Below are positions 11,201 through 23,671 of a stretch of DNA of 64,000 nt, in pieces; the stretch's first letter is position 1, and each line of letters begins with the position of its first letter. Position numbers and translations under genes: made by a program. The notes under the pieces are model-generated. The model did no database searches, was not told the DNA's origin, and was given only the letters and a program-made list of their open reading frames with translations. Origin of the DNA: Jaltomata sinuosa (lineage: Eukaryota > Streptophyta > Magnoliopsida > Solanales > Solanaceae); the NCBI GenBank assembly GCA_003996215.1, contig QJPP01000309.1, positions 735,001-799,000 on the forward strand, read 5' to 3'.

Positions 11201-14200
11201 TATTTTAGTTTCACATTTTGAAACCAGCCCATTGTAGTGCTTTGTGTCCTGTTGACATGCAGATAGTTAATCTCTAGAAGAATGATGGCAGCTTGCCACA
11301 GATCATATTAGTCCAAAAAGACAAATTCAGAAGTTTTATTTCTTGAGTTGATTAGCATTATCCAGCTTAACACTAGATTCAGCTACATGAAAAAACAACA
11401 TTCAAAATGAAATCCTTTTGACAGCTTCTATGTGGCAGGCTTGTGGACAAGATAAACAGTTCAATTGGACAGGACCCTGATGCAAAAAGCATAATTGGCG
11501 TCCTTGATATATATGGATTTGAGAGCTTCAAAATCAACAGGTTTGGATAATTGTTTTCTCGACTTTTGAGTATATTAAATCTATACCTCAAACATAACAG
11601 CTCATTTAATGCTTTACCTCAGTTTTGAGCAATTCTGCATCAACCTAACAAATGAGAAGCTGCAGCAGCATTTTAACCAGGTAAAGCATGAGAACCCTTA
11701 TTCCCTCTTCAGTTCATTTTTCACTCCCATTTAAAATAAAGTAGAATATTATATAGAAACTCTGTCTTTACAGCACGTATTCAAGATGGAACAAGAAGAT
11801 TATACAACAGAAGAAATCAACTGGAGTTATGTGGAGTTTGTAGATAACCAAGATGTTTTAGATCTTATTGAGAAGGTACCCTCATTCTGACTGCAGAGAT
11901 TTTTGTCACTTTATTTTAATTCAACAAGCAAAACTTTAGATAACCTTGCATCAAAATTGCAGAAACCTGGAGGCATTATTGCTCTTCTTGATGAAGCTTG
12001 GTAAGCAAACTTCCTCTTTTCAACACCATAACTACCTGTAGAAGTAGGATAATTTGCTAGACAAAGTCATTAAATTCTCAAAACACACTGTATAACATCC
12101 TTTCCTGAATTATGAAGAATGACTAAAGGAGAAGATATAACTCAATTTATTTCTTGCACAGTATGTTCCCAAAATCAACTCATGAGACATTTTCCCAAAA
12201 GATGTACCAGACATACAGAGCCCATAAAAGGTTTAGCAAGCCAAAACTTGCTCGTACTGACTTTACAATCAATCATTACGCTGGTGATGTATGTTAACTT
12301 GAGATATTTGGCCATTCAATTGTTAGTCAAAGAATTCTGTTCGTCTTAATTCTTTGATCAAACAGGTTACTTACCAAGCAGATCACTTCCTTGACAAAAA
12401 CAAGGACTATGTGATAGCAGAATTTCAAGCTCTTCTGATGGACTCAAAGTGCTCTTTCGTTGGAAACCTCTTCCCTCCATTGCCCGAAGAATCGTCCAAG
12501 CAGTCCAAGTTCTCTTCCATCGGCACGCGATTTAAGGTAAAGCCTATCAACAAGACAGAAACAAGTATATTTACTTCAGAAAATCCTATGAACCTGATTT
12601 ACTTTTAAACGGAACTTCAATATACAGCAACAACTGCAATCTTTAATGGAGACCTTGAGCACTACAGAGCCACATTACATCAGATGTGTAAAGCCCAATA
12701 CAGTTCTAAAGCCAGGAATATTTGAGAACATGAATGTACTAAACCAATTAAGATGTGGGGTAAGTTAAACTCCTCCATGTCCTTTTTGGTGCTTTCATTT
12801 CTACTCTCAATCAGAAAATATGTGATTCCTCATTCCTCATAATCTCTAATCTCTTTCTCTTACAAACCTTTTGTGAAACTTTTTGCAGGGTGTCTTAGAG
12901 GCAATCAGGATAAGTTGTGCAGGATATCCAACAAAAAGAACATTTGATGAGTTCCTTGACCGCTTTGGAATGTTAGCTCCAGATGTTCTTGAAGGGTATA
13001 TATCACAATCTGTTGCAACTTAGTTTCACATCTTAAATCATTTTCAGGAAGAAACAAACACTGAAAGTTTGAGGGAGTGAGTGATGAGCAAAATGCAAAA
13101 TGAGCTAACGTTTCATGAGAAATATATAATACACTAGTAGTATCCACTACCATATTTGCATCAACATACTTCTTTAAATTCATAAACCGTTATTGTATGT
13201 ACATGAATAGCATCGACATACTGATATATCGCAAACTAATCCCCTTTCATTGAAGCAGATGTGATGAGAAGTCAGCATGCATTGCAATTTGTGATAGAAT
13301 GGGCTTAAAGGGTTATCAGGTATTAAATCTAGACTATTGCCATACTTCTTATCCAAAAAAAAAGAAGAAATTGATTGCTTCCATACAGGACATAAAATTG
13401 CATTTTTTCATGGATTTGTTCATGACAAAGAGTATTCTATGTATTTTATTCAGATTGGAAAAACCAAAGTTTTTCTCAGAGCCGGGCAGATGGCTGAATT
13501 AGATGCCAGAAGAACTGAAGTTCTAGCTCATGCTGCAAAGCGCATTCAGAGACAAATTCGAACATATCTTACCCGAAAGGAGTTCATAGCCCTAAAGAGA
13601 GCTACAATTCATTTCCAGAAACTTTGGAGAGGTAACTTGTACCCCAATGATACAACAATGATCACCGATTTATGGTAAAAATCATAAGTGTCAGCATAAT
13701 GTGAACATCAAGACTGGCACTTTTTGCATACATGCTGATTTGACATATTCTAGTTTAGGCATGTTCTGAATTTTCCCGAAAGTAGGGTTCCAACTACTTC
13801 TCTTAATATGAATCTTACAAACATGTTAATCTACACAATGCTACATTAGTTTTCCCATTTTTATATGGTATTCTGGTCGAGACTTTGAGAAAAATTCTAT
13901 GTTCTACCTACCCAGCACAACTTGCCAGAGTGCTGTATGAACAAATGAAAAGGGAAGCTGCTTCAATCCGCATACAGAAACATGCGCGTTCTCATTCCGC
14001 AAGAAAATCTTACAAGGAATTACAGGCAGCAGCTGTAGTCATTCAAACAGGGATGAGAGCTATGGCAGCACGAAATGAATATAGGCAGAGGAGGAGAAAT
14101 AAAGCAGCTAAAATAGTTCAGGTAATTAGTTTGCACCACAAAAAGTGAATTTGCATCCTAAGTTCATTCAGCTGACAAAACTTATTTCAAGGTAAACAGA

Positions 14201-17200
14201 ATAAGAAACCACATTTAAAGAGAATCCAAAGCTATTTTGTACTGTCAGTATTTGCTTCCTGAATTAACCTTTTGGAAATAAATTGGGCACTAATATGAAG
14301 AAAATTAGAAGTTAAGACCAACCTTATTACCTCAGATTCAATAGAAAGACTCATTATAAAAAGATAATGTCACCTTATTTTCTTACTTTGTCTTTTTTTG
14401 CAGACTCAATGGAGAGGATTCCATGCCTTCTCAACTTATAAACAGAAGAAAAAAGCAAGTCTTTCACTTCAATGTCTCTGGAGAGGCAGGTTAGCGAGGA
14501 AGGAGCTTCGGAAATTGAGGATGGTGAGTGTTTCTTGTTTAGTGAAAAGATTGGCATTACTGCTTATTCAAATCCATTGAAGTGTCAGTATATCTGCTAT
14601 ATGTTAACTGGCATCGAAAATCTTCTCCAACTGCAGGATGCAAGAGATACTGGGGCACTTAAAGAGGCAAAGGACAAACTGGAAAAGCGTGTCGAGGAGT
14701 TAACATGGCGATTAGATTTTGAAAAACACTTAAGGGTATGTACAATCAATTTGCTTTGCTCTAAAAAGAAACAGCATAACAGTCTAAAGTACTCCAAGTG
14801 GGGTTCTATAGATCGACATAGTGAAGGCCCAAGAATACATCATTAGTGCTTCACAGTCAGCCAGAATATACGTACATGAATGCATAAAATGAACGTTCTG
14901 TTCTGGCTTGCACTGACACTTGGAATGCAAGAGAATTTTCACTTGTAAAGAAATGTAGATTTATGGCAATTAGAGTTTTCTTACGCTATCAGTAAACAGT
15001 GAATGCTTTTCTGTCATAATAATGGTAAGAACGAAAACATTGTGTTTCTCCAGATTGATCTCGAAGAAGCAAAGGGGCAAGAAATTTCAAAACTGCAAAA
15101 AGCCTTGCAAGAAATGCAAACACAACTAGACGAAGCCCATGATGCAATCATTCATGAGAAAGAAGCAGCAAAGATAGCCATTGAACAAGCTCCTCCAGTT
15201 ATCAAGGAGGTACCAGTGATTGACAACACCAAAGTGGAGATGCTGACAGAGGAAAACAACAAACTCGAGGTAAAATCAGGAAACAAAATTTTGTGCATTT
15301 GCAGTAATTGGTACAGCATCAGTCTGTTCCAAAAACGTTTGGAGTTTATTTCCGAAATAAGAATTCAAGTGTGAAAATAAAACATGTCGAGACTTAGTGA
15401 ACAACCACCTCCCCAAAGAAAGGGGTTTGAAACAACGAAACGTTTCATTAAGATATTTGAGTTAATTGACCATAAAAGGAAACTTCTGGAAATCAATGTA
15501 GTCAATAAAAAGCAACAAGATAAAAGTTCGTTTGAGGTATAAAGATTATCTATACTTTAAAACGTAAAACAAAAATTTCATTGTGAAACAGGAAATCTAC
15601 TCACTGCAATCTCTGCAGCTGAACAAATATACGTCATAAATTAGTGCATTACTGACAGCATCACATCTGATGCAATTTACCTGTCATATACTCAGGAAGA
15701 AATCAGAGAGCTCAAGAAGAGAGTAGAAGACTTCGAACAGAGCTACAATGAAGTTGAAAAAGAATGTCAGGCCTCACGTAAAGAGGCAGAAGAATCCCAG
15801 CTAAGAGTTTCGGAGCTCCAAGAGTCCATTGAAAGGTAGTTCGTTTACTTCTTTGGGTAGTATGTTGAAGTGGCTGAAGCTTGAAAATCAATACAAGTGG
15901 CATTAGCATGAAACTTATTGTCTTACTAGTTCTTAATATTTGTTTTCAGATTACAACTGAATCTATCCAACCTTGAATCTGAGAATCAGGTTCTCCGCCA
16001 GCAGGCTTTAGTAGCATCAACAAATGAGGCCCTTTCTGAGGAAATGGACATGTAAGTATACACATCTTGGAATAGCCTATGCAAGCTAAAAAGTTGCGAT
16101 TAGGCACCAAGAAAAGCTAAAGAAGATAGTTCGTATCCTTAAATTAGAAGACAGATAATAAACTTACATTTACGTTGATAGCTCAATGAAACAGGTTCAT
16201 ATTGCATGATCGATACTTTAATTTAAGCATAAAAATATGGACATAAACCAGAGAAAAACATTTTACACTGTTTGTGTACTGTTTGTGTAAGTTTCACAAG
16301 ATATAATTGCTTCAAGAATACTTACCTGGACTTATTTCCACAAGAATGGAACAATATCCTTGAAAAACTTTTAGTTTTGAGTTAGCTCCCAGAGATAATA
16401 ATGTTTTATTATATAAAATTCAAATGGAGTTGGTTTTTCATCTAAATCAGACTCAAGAACAAGATCAAAGACTTGGAGTCAGAAAACGAGCTTCTCCGCT
16501 CTCAAAGGGTAGTTGTGGAGCAAGTAGTAAGTTCTGATGATCGGGCACCTAAAGCGCTTGAGGTAAGCTAAAATTTCTTCCTTTTTCATTGCAAGCATCG
16601 TTACTTGTAGAACTGCAACGCCACTCATTCCTGACTGGATTATTTCAGACTGTTGATAGCACACATCCAGCTGATAATGGACATCAAACAGTGGAAGTAC
16701 ATGAAGAAATGAAAGTAGAACAACAAATATCTAATGTATATAAGCTTCTAACCAATGACTGTTATGCACTAAGGACCACAACAATCAGAAAATTGCTAAT
16801 TCTAAATGATACCTAAATTCTTTCTGCAGGATTCTAGCCCTCCAATCTCTTTAACTAAGCAAAGATCCTTGACAGATAGGCAGCAGGCAAGTAGCAGAAA
16901 CTTGAACTTTACAAGTCAATCTGATAGATAATGTTGTGATGGTTTTGTAGTCATTGCTGATTACTTCTGTTTTCATTCTTCAATAATCAGGAAAACCATG
17001 ATATACTGATTAAGTGCCTCGCGGAAGACAAGCGATTTGACAAGGGAAGACCAGTAGCTGCATGCACCCTATACAAAGCACTTCTGCAGTGGAGATCCTT
17101 TGAAGCAGAAAAAACGAATATATTTGATAGGATTATTCATACCATCCGATCATCCATAGAGGTGAAATTGCACTATGATCCATTGTTGACTAGGAATGGT

Positions 17201-20080
17201 CCTAATGAGTGATTGAATCTAAGGCAATTTAGACTCCCATTTGACAATAATTTATTGACATTTCAATGAAGGATCAGGATAACACCGGTGATCTAGCCTA
17301 CTGGCTGTCAACATCGTCAACTCTGTTGTTTCTTTTGCAAACCACAATTAAAGCTGGTAATGTACCTACTAGGTCCCCATATCGTAATCGCAGCTCACCT
17401 ACCACATTGTTTGGAAGAATGGCACAGGTAAATATTCATACTATAAGCTTCTGACCATGTATAGACTTGTAGAGCATTGACATTTCAAGGGTCAACAGCA
17501 GGGTTTTCGCTCAACTTCATTAAGCATGGCAATTTCCAGTGGATACAGCGGAATTGAGGGAAGCCCAAATATCCGAACAAGGATTGAAGCTAAATACCCA
17601 GCACTATTGTTTAAGCAACACCTAACTGCTTGCGTTGAGAAAATATATGGAATGATCCGGGACAACTTAAAGAAAGAAATAAGTCCATTTCTTAACCAAT
17701 GCATACATGTAAGCACCAATTTTTAATGTTATAATCCCTTCCCTGTAATTTTGCAGCAGTCTCAAGGTAAATTCTAAAATTAAATTGACAGGCACCAAGA
17801 TCTGCAAGGATAAGACCTTTAAAAGGATCATCTAGAAGTATACATTCAAACATCATCGCGAAACAACAGGCATCCAGCGTACACTGGCAAAATATTGTGA
17901 ATAGCCTAGACAGTACATTGACCATACTCTCAGAAAATAATGTAAGTGAAGTAACATCTTGTTGTCAGCTTTCCTTATTTTTATGTCTGAAGAAGCTCTC
18001 CAGTTTTCATGAGTGGCATCTGTGTTTTCAGGTCCCTTCCACCATTACAAGGAAAATACTCAGTCAGGTGTTCTCATACATAAATGTCCAGCTTTTCAAC
18101 AGGTATTCAGCTCTTATTCCAATTAACTGTCTTTCACTTTAGAAGTAACCTAAATGTCCTCAATCCTAACGTAAGACATATGAAAACTTTTCAGCTTGTT
18201 GCTTCGCCGTGAATGCTGCTCATTTAGCAATGGGGAATATCTAAAGGCAGGTCTGCAAGAGCTGGAAAGTTGGTGTTCCAAAGCAACAGAACAGGTAACA
18301 AAAGTTGTTCAGAGTAATAACCTGATATTCAAATAAAAGAAACAACGTTTTAATTCGTTCTCATGAAACAGTATGCTGGATCTTCGTGGGATGAGCTTCA
18401 ACACATAAGGCAAGCTGTAGGATTTCTGGTAAACCGTCCAGACCATCACTCTGTAAGCGATTTCCTCATAGCTGAGTACTTATATTATCATGCCTCAACC
18501 TCGCAGGTGTTACATCAAAAATCTCAAAAGGCATTGGATGAGATCACGAGTGACCTCTGCCCGGTAATTAAGCTCTGTGCTAAAAAAAAATCAAAGTCCC
18601 CACAACTTCCCTCCTAACTGCTTTTTCTTTTGATTTTCAATAAGAAAACTCTCTCTTCATTTCAAGAGCAGCACTAAGAGGCTAAGTGACAATGATATTC
18701 GAATTTAGTCATAGAGGAATATAAGTACTCCCTCTGTCCCAGTTTATATGACTCACTTTCCTTTTTAGTTAGTCTCAAAAAGAATGACACATTTCTATAT
18801 TTAGTAACAATTTAACTTTAAAATGCCTATTGTACACTTAATGAAATGATTTACGGCCACACAAACATCTCTGACTTATTTTAGACCACAAATTTCAAAA
18901 GTCTTTCGTTCTTTCTTAAACTCCGTGCCAAGTCAAAGTAACTCATATAAATTGGGACGGAGGGAGTATGATTTTTTTAATAAAAAGATTCTAGCTATTA
19001 TTAGAACTCAGAACCGAACACTGAACTCTATATCCTGTTGCTTTTTTCCCCATTTTCTCTTAGATGTTGAGCATTGCACAAATATATCGCATTGGAACTA
19101 TGTTCTGGGATGACAAATACGGAGCCCATGGTTTATCTCCAGAGGTAAGAACTCTTCTTCAGTGTGTTACTAGAGATACTCTATCCTTCATGAGTGTTGG
19201 TAAAGGTATTCAAGGTTCTCTCAGTTTGACGTGCATGGTCCACGACTAGGTGGTCATGCAACACATGCATATATTATCATGTAAAAGTAAAAGACTATGA
19301 ATTATCCCATTTTAAGCAAACAATTTATCAGTGAAGAACAAAAAGCAAGATGCCCTCAAAAAGTAAAAGATAGATAAAACAAACATTAAATAAAGCAGTC
19401 CACCAATCTTCTTAAAGTGCATCAAAGCTCTGCTGGGGTGAAATCCTATCGCCTTCATCTATGAGAGGCCGAGATTGCTCTACTGTTTGACACAATAAAA
19501 AATGCTTTCTGATGAAGCACTCTTACAGCTTACCCTCCTTTATGTTCCAGAACAGCTTTCCCAAAGGCCGTGGATAGCACAGGATTCTCCCAATGTTGCA
19601 AAAGATTTCCATCATAGCTCCCTTGAGAAAAGATCACATATTTAGCTTATTAACTGATTCTGTTAACAAAAGGTTTTAAAAGAACAAACAAAAGCAACAC
19701 TGAGCAAACACTAGAGTAGACCTCGGATAGATATGTTTCATGACTCGAGAACTACTTCTTTGTTCAGCAGCAGATCAACAGCTGATCATTTTTGGAATTT
19801 CAGGTCATTAGCAAGATGAGAGCACTAACATTGGAAGACTCGGCCAGCATTCCAAATAATACATTCTTGCTTGATGTGGATTCAAGGTAATTAACTCTAA
19901 ACACACAAAAGAAACTGACTATGCGTTCTTCAACTGACTAAACTTCCAAATTACAGCATACCATTCTCTATAGAAGAAATATCGCGATCCTTCCAGAATA
20001 TCAACTTGTCTGATGTGGAACCACCTCCCCTCCTTCGTCAAAGATCAGATTTTCAATTCCTGCTGCAGGCAGCAGCATAA
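8285..20080 (+). CDS. Class XI myosin heavy chain (39 coding exons)
   Basis: Actin-based motor driving organelle movement and cytoplasmic streaming in plants. Domains in order: SH3-like N-terminus; motor head with the P-loop GESGAGKT (exon 5), switch I NNNSSRFGK, switch II DIYGFE and SH1 region [10 protein letters not shown]; about six IQ motifs (exons 20-22); coiled coil (exons 23-27); DIL/globular tail (exons 30-39). The product is about 1,590 aa, near the family's usual 1,500-1,560. Exon 1 holds only the ATG. Exon 29 uses a GC donor (AG|GCAAGT). Exons: 8285-8287, 8383-8511, 9012-9155, 9248-9393, 9475-9631, 9718-9776, 9871-10030, 10116-10265, 10351-10487, 10567-10712, 11439-11540, 11623-11680, 11774-11875, 11963-12000, 12162-12288, 12366-12536, 12628-12759, 12888-12995, 13259-13319, 13454-13631, 13916-14121, 14404-14523, 14637-14735, 15054-15269, 15696-15835, 15950-16051, 16451-16562, 16649-16735, 16830-16886, 16991-17161, 17272-17427, 17502-17708, 17792-17941, 18032-18102, 18195-18294, 18372-18563, 19064-19144, 19804-19886, 19957-20080. 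The frame is open throughout. Which XI subtype it is cannot be settled by eye; the start of exon 32 is the least certain boundary. Confidence 0.95.
18728..18966. mobile_element. Stowaway-like MITE in a myosin intron
   Basis: TIRs CTCCCTCTGTCCCAGTTTAT and ATAAATTGGGACGGAGGGAG are flanked by TA at 18726-18727 and 18967-18968. It lies in the intron between exons 36 and 37. It is typical of the widespread plant CTCCCTCCGT family. Confidence 0.85.
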
Positions 20081-20400
20081 GAGTTTTGAACATTTTCTTT
20101 TGATTTTACACAGAAAGAGAATGATAGTTATAGGATTTGATTGATTGAAATTCTTTCTTTTGTTGATTGGTAAGATAGAGAGTGATGAGTGTTCGTTCAA
20201 AAATGTAAATCTTTTTGGTTTCGTGTTTCATATTTATTTTCTTCACTCAAGTGATGATTCTACAAATATTGTATTGTGAAGACCTGTTGTATTATATGTT
20301 GAGAGAGTGTAGTAAAGAAAAACACATCCAAAGTTTCAATAGAAAGAAAGAGGTTTTTTCCCCTATGTTTACGATCTTTTTACATTGTTTCATTTCCTAC
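20081..20400 (+). other. Probable 3' UTR of the myosin gene
   Basis: AT-rich sequence directly after the TAA, with no coding potential. Several AATAAA-like hexamer variants are present. The exact poly(A) site cannot be fixed. Confidence 0.35.
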
Positions 20401-20777
20401 TAACAGCATAGCCAGAAATGAGTAATTTCAGCTGTGAATTTGAATTTATGGCACATAACAAATAAAACTACTGTAATAAGTCAAACAAGTCACTCTGGCA
20501 TCCATGATTAGGTAAATCAGTTAATTCAAAATAACAATTTTCATAGATTCACGTACATCTTACATAATTATTTCAACATCTCATGTGAGAACCTGCACTA
20601 CTAAAAGGATAAAAACGTATCAGCTGCTAGAAATATCAAAAGTATGTCCCAGTATTTGACAAATAGTGCACCAACATGAACAAATAGCAGTGCTTATATA
20701 TAACGCATGAGACGAAGACCATTCCATGGTGAAAGCAGGACTAACCTTGAGTAACAAAATACATGTGTCTGTCAAGT

Positions 20778-20936
20778 TTGTGGCCTAGTGGTCAATGAAG
20801 TGGGTTAAAGAGCCTTGAGGCCTGAGGTCTCAGGTTCAAATCCCAGCAGAGACAAAATAACACGTCCCATCTGTTCTAGCCTTGGTGGACAGAGCTACCG
20901 CTGACCCGGACACCACGGTCATTAAAAAAAAGAAAA
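20778..20936 (+). mobile_element. tRNA-derived SINE (SolS-like)
   Basis: A box-like TGGCCTAGTGGTCAATGA and B box GGTTCAAATCCC are correctly ordered for an internal RNA polymerase III promoter. They are followed by GCAGAGACAAAA, CTTGGTGGACAGAG, and CCCGGACACCACGGTC plus an A-rich tail. AAGTTTG occurs at both flanks as a likely short target duplication. The middle is shorter than in the copy at 21806, so it has an internal deletion. Confidence 0.75.
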
Positions 20937-21381
20937 GTTTGGTTCTCCTTATTTGAGTTCAAACAAAAATACTATGCTTACTAGTCCTACAGTGGAGACT
21001 GAGGTTATGGATTAGCAACACTACATGAGCAAATACGCAAAATATTCATAAGCTAACATTAATATGCTTCATGAGATACTCTAAGAATCTAGATATATAA
21101 ACGGCACAATGATGGAATACAACAATCACATCAAACAAAACCGCTCACTTGCTTGGACTAATTCTCATAGAGCGATACCTAGATAAATATTCTCCATTCG
21201 CAAAAAAAAAAACCAAAAATTGTTGCTGCCGGCCATACAAGTATGAAATTCCATTCAGTTTCACTGTTAAAGTCCAGTTGGGTTTATAAACAATTTCCCC
21301 TCATTTCGTGTAACAATATGAGCTGCAATTATTATTTTTCCGATCTTTATGCTGTGATACGCTAATAAGGTGCAGTTTGCT

Positions 21382-22689
21382 GATCACGGGAGCAGCTCCT
21401 CTCCGGTACTAAATCTGTCCATTTGGTCCAGTACATAGCTATTTTTGTGACACCTGTCTATTTAAAGATCTAAGAGTCACCAATTAATTTAATTAATATA
21501 GCTCCTAAACCATGGTTAAGGCCTCTTAACTAAAATATTACCGAAGCAGATCCCAAATTGACTTACCTTCTCTGTATTCTAACTACCAATTATATTGCTA
21601 AATTTTTAGTTCAAATTGAAAAAATATCATCATACCATGAATAGAATTCATTCAAAAGAGAAACAATGCAAGAATCAGCAAAATCAGAATATCAAATCAT
21701 TTACAAGGTACAACTACGATAAAAGATCGCAAGGAAAAAGAAAATTAGTTGACGAGCAAATTTTCTCTCGAAAATTAGTGACAGCATTAAAACAGGTTTG
21801 GCAGGTATCCCTTGGTGGACAGAGTTGCCTGGTACCTGTTGCTGGTGGGAGGTGGCAGGTATCCCGTGAATTTAGTCGAGGTGCGCGAAAGCTGGCCCGG
21901 ACACCACGGTCTCAAAAAAAATAAAATTATTCTTAGACCTCAAGAAATAATCAACAATACTTATTCGATTGATTAAATGAGCAGAAGCCATTTGCAGTGT
22001 GGGAAAAAAACAGTAATGGAAATAACCTCTCTACTTTTCAAGGTCAAATAAGATTTGCATACACTACCTTTTTCAGACTCTACTTGTGAAATTACATTGG
22101 GTATGTTATTGTTGAATGAAGTAACTTATCAAAAGAATCTGAAAATATTATACAGATTTATACACCATAAATCTTAATTTAGTTAAAGATGATGAATTTA
22201 TGAACACATGAGTTCAAGAGTACTGAAATAATCTGTGAAAACACTAATATAATTTGCGTGAGCTTGCGATTTTGAGAGAGGAATGAGGAAAGTTTACCCA
22301 ATTTTGAAGGATTAAACCATGAGAAAATATTTTTATTAAGTTTTGTCATGAAATGAGTCTATTCTTTCTGTTTTGCTGCCAATGAAGAACAACAAAGAAG
22401 TATATTTTCTGGAGTTCTCTTTTGAATGAATTCTATTCATGGTATGATAATCTTTTTTCAATTTGAACTAAAAATTTAGCAATATATTTGGTAGTTAGAA
22501 GACAGAGAAGGTAAGTCAATTTGGGATCTGCTTCGGTAATATTTTAGTTAAGAGGCCTTAATCATGGTTTAGGAGCTATATTAATTAAATTAATTGATGA
22601 CCCTTAGATCTTTAAATAGACAGGTGTCACAAAAATAGCTATGTACTGGACCAAATGGACAGATTTAGTACTGGAGAGGAGCTGCTCCC
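21382..22689. mobile_element. Non-autonomous MULE-like element with ~275-bp terminal inverted repeats
   Basis: Arm 21388-21661 is the near-perfect reverse complement of 22416-22689 (outermost GGGAGCAGCTCCTCTCC / GGAGAGGAGCTGCTCCC). A 9-bp repeat CAGTTTGCT flanks it at 21373-21381 and 22690-22698, the length produced by Mutator-type transposases. Six extra bases (GATCAC) sit outside the left arm. There is no transposase; the interior holds a SINE fragment and AT-rich DNA. The superfamily is inferred from duplication length and TIR length. Confidence 0.75.
21806..21926 (+). mobile_element. 5'-truncated SINE (SolS-like) inside the MULE-like element
   Basis: It contains CTTGGTGGACAGAG, CCTGTTGCTGGTGGGAGGTG, AGTCGAGGTGCGCG, CCCGGACACCACGGTC and an A-rich tail, the 3' part of the SINE family seen at 20778. 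The A and B boxes are missing. Confidence 0.65.
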
Positions 22690-22699
22690 CAGTTTGCTT

Positions 22700-23670
22700 T
22701 CGGTTTAGAGAAAATTATGTTCATCCCTTGTTTTATTTGTTTTAAAAGTAAATATATGAAAATAATTAATTATTTTAATCATAATTAAGGTTTATTTTTA
22801 ATTTACTAAATCTCAGTTATTAAATTAAATTTATGACATATGTCTCTAATCTAAATAAGAACTTGAAAAAAATGGAGAGATAAGAAACGAAGAGGAGCTA
22901 AATCTGGGATCCGAATTGAGTTTGTAAGTTAATAAGTTTTGATTAATTAAAATTTCAACAAATAAAATATTGTTACATATTAAATGAAAATCTTAATAAT
23001 TTTTTCTAAAGAATTTGTTAAGAGAAATGGCAAAATAGGGCCCAAAGTGGATAAAAAGGATATTTTAGAGTCCAAAGATGGATGAAAAAGATATTTTAGA
23101 GCCCAAAGATGGAAGGAGGTATATTTGTACCATTTCCAATTCAGGCCCTTCTCCGGACATCTTAATAGTTAATTGATGAGAGTTAAAATTCTTTTATTGT
23201 TTTAGTTTATCGCCTAATAAAGGTTTTGAAACGTGCTTTTCTTGTCTCATTTACCATTTAAGTGAATGTTGCTACATTTACTTAAAATTAAAATTATAAT
23301 TAACGTTAGTGTAATGTTAATTAATCCGATTACAGTAATGAGTTATTTACATTAAGGTCGAAATGAAATATGAAGGGTAAACAGTAGAGTGGAACTGGAA
23401 ATTCCCAGTTATACCTGTACTAAGATGAACTTAGGTGGAGGGGAATTAGACCGAAAATGAAACTGAAACTGAAATTAAAACCGAAACGCTTATTTATTCG
23501 TATCATTTATATCCCCTCTTTAATTCTCTTCTTTTAATTAACATCATACATCAAATTCTTAAACTTCGTATCAAGTCAAAAACATGTCATTCTAGAGTAA
23601 CTTGCTAATTTTCTCTTGATTGCTAATTTTCTCTTGATTTGTGATTTCGTCTAAAGAATCAAAACAAGAA
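22700..23670. other. Upstream region of the annexin gene
   Basis: AT-rich. A short block at about 23010-23157 (GGGCCCAAAG, GGATATTTTAGAG repeated, then CAGGCCCTTCTCC) resembles the ends of the element at 62710, so it is probably a remnant of that family. No coding sequence. Confidence 0.4.
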
Positions 23671-23671
23671 A

